A DNA stretch of 49,158 nucleotides from Bacilli bacterium (lineage in GTDB: Bacteria > Bacillota_I > Bacilli_A > RFN20 > CAG-826), in NCBI GenBank assembly GCA_024695235.1, contig JAILIP010000030.1, forward strand, positions 1-49,158, read 5' to 3'. A program made the position numbers and the translations under genes. This document shows positions 48,996 through 49,158 of the stretch, piece by piece. The notes beneath the pieces are model-generated. The model was not told where the DNA came from, made no database searches, and saw only the letters and a list, made by a program, of their open reading frames with translations. Numbering within the stretch: position 1 is the first letter of the stretch; each line of letters begins with the position of its first letter.

Positions 48996-49158
48996 TTACT
49001 GGACTCTATGTTTTTTCGGAATCCAGAAGTGCCATCTTGGTGCTTTCATGCGAGGTCCACCCTTAAAAATGGATTTTAATAAATGACGATGGATAATAGA
49101 AAAGACAATGAGTTCAATAAGTAATACAGATCCGATGATAATTAAGACGATTGCCCAT
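48996..49158 (-). CDS. Partial membrane protein, C-terminal end only
   Basis: The frame enters at the window edge and ends at a TAA (48998-48996). The visible 53 residues contain one membrane segment (AIVLIIIGSVLLIELIVFSI) and a basic tail (RMKAPRWHFWIPKKHRVQ). The start lies outside the window, so the total length and family are unknown. Confidence 0.6.
   Translation of the reverse strand, partial: WAIVLIIIGSVLLIELIVFSIIHRHLLKSIFKGGPRMKAPRWHFWIPKKHRVQ

Noticed and set aside
1-49158. Mycoplasma-type code (TGA read as Trp)
   Set aside because: TGG encodes Trp throughout and several genes end in TGA at sensible positions, for example 3134-3136 and 3991-3993.

Overview
The window looks like chromosome from a low-GC Bacilli-type bacterium, probably an uncultured gut or rumen lineage of the Erysipelotrichia / Acholeplasma / RF39 kind. 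The grounds are strong A+T bias, Shine-Dalgarno sites of AGGAGG type, short U-tail terminators, lipobox lipoproteins, a cdaA-glmM-glmS locus and a YutG-type PgpA. TGG encodes Trp and TGA is used as a stop, so the code is standard and not the Mycoplasma code. No rRNA, transposase, integrase or CRISPR array is visible.

Bases 1-33,630 are mostly ordinary. They hold a four-gene overlapping operon (epimerase, flavodoxin-ferredoxin, GH114-like lipoprotein, esterase), an M6 protease lipoprotein and an M3 oligopeptidase. Next come PgpA-CdaA-GlmM-GlmS (lipid, c-di-AMP and cell-wall precursor metabolism), DeoD with membrane and NERD proteins, GltX beside tRNA-Glu(CTC), and a UvrD-like helicase with topoisomerase zinc fingers. 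A CrtI-like oxidoreductase faces a reverse-strand aldo-keto reductase / flavodoxin / MFS / GH2 operon. Tandem CNNM-CBS proteins, a guanylate-kinase-like protein, ACP and six tRNAs complete the region. Between the kinase and a 56-aa membrane protein lie two homologous structured RNA-like elements (32,530-32,590 and 32,755-32,816).

Bases 33,630-49,158 are accessory in character and start directly at the 3' end of tRNA-Glu(TTC). First comes a ribbon-helix-helix / SPFH-zinc-ribbon / 4-TM / giant TIR protein operon. The TIR protein has a cytosolic zinc ribbon and TIR domain, one membrane span, and a long predicted extracellular part with InlB-type and RCC1-like repeats, which is a receptor-like layout. 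Three orphan nuclease-type genes follow: a Vsr/DUF559-like domain embedded in eight copies of a ~60-aa module, a GIY-YIG with six NUMOD-like repeats, and a PD-(D/E)XK-like protein. None has a methylase partner. The gaps between these genes carry three families of short repeats: a 183-bp element with three copies of identical length, a 'GTAGCGT...TCACCA' hairpin element, and terminators built round GTGGGAA. The result resembles an array of gene cassettes.

A second pattern runs through the whole window. At least seven genes lack a ribosome binding site and have a -10 hexamer ending exactly 6 nt before the ATG, so their mRNAs are predicted to be leaderless. All annotation is by eye from sequence and recalled family knowledge; no database search was run.
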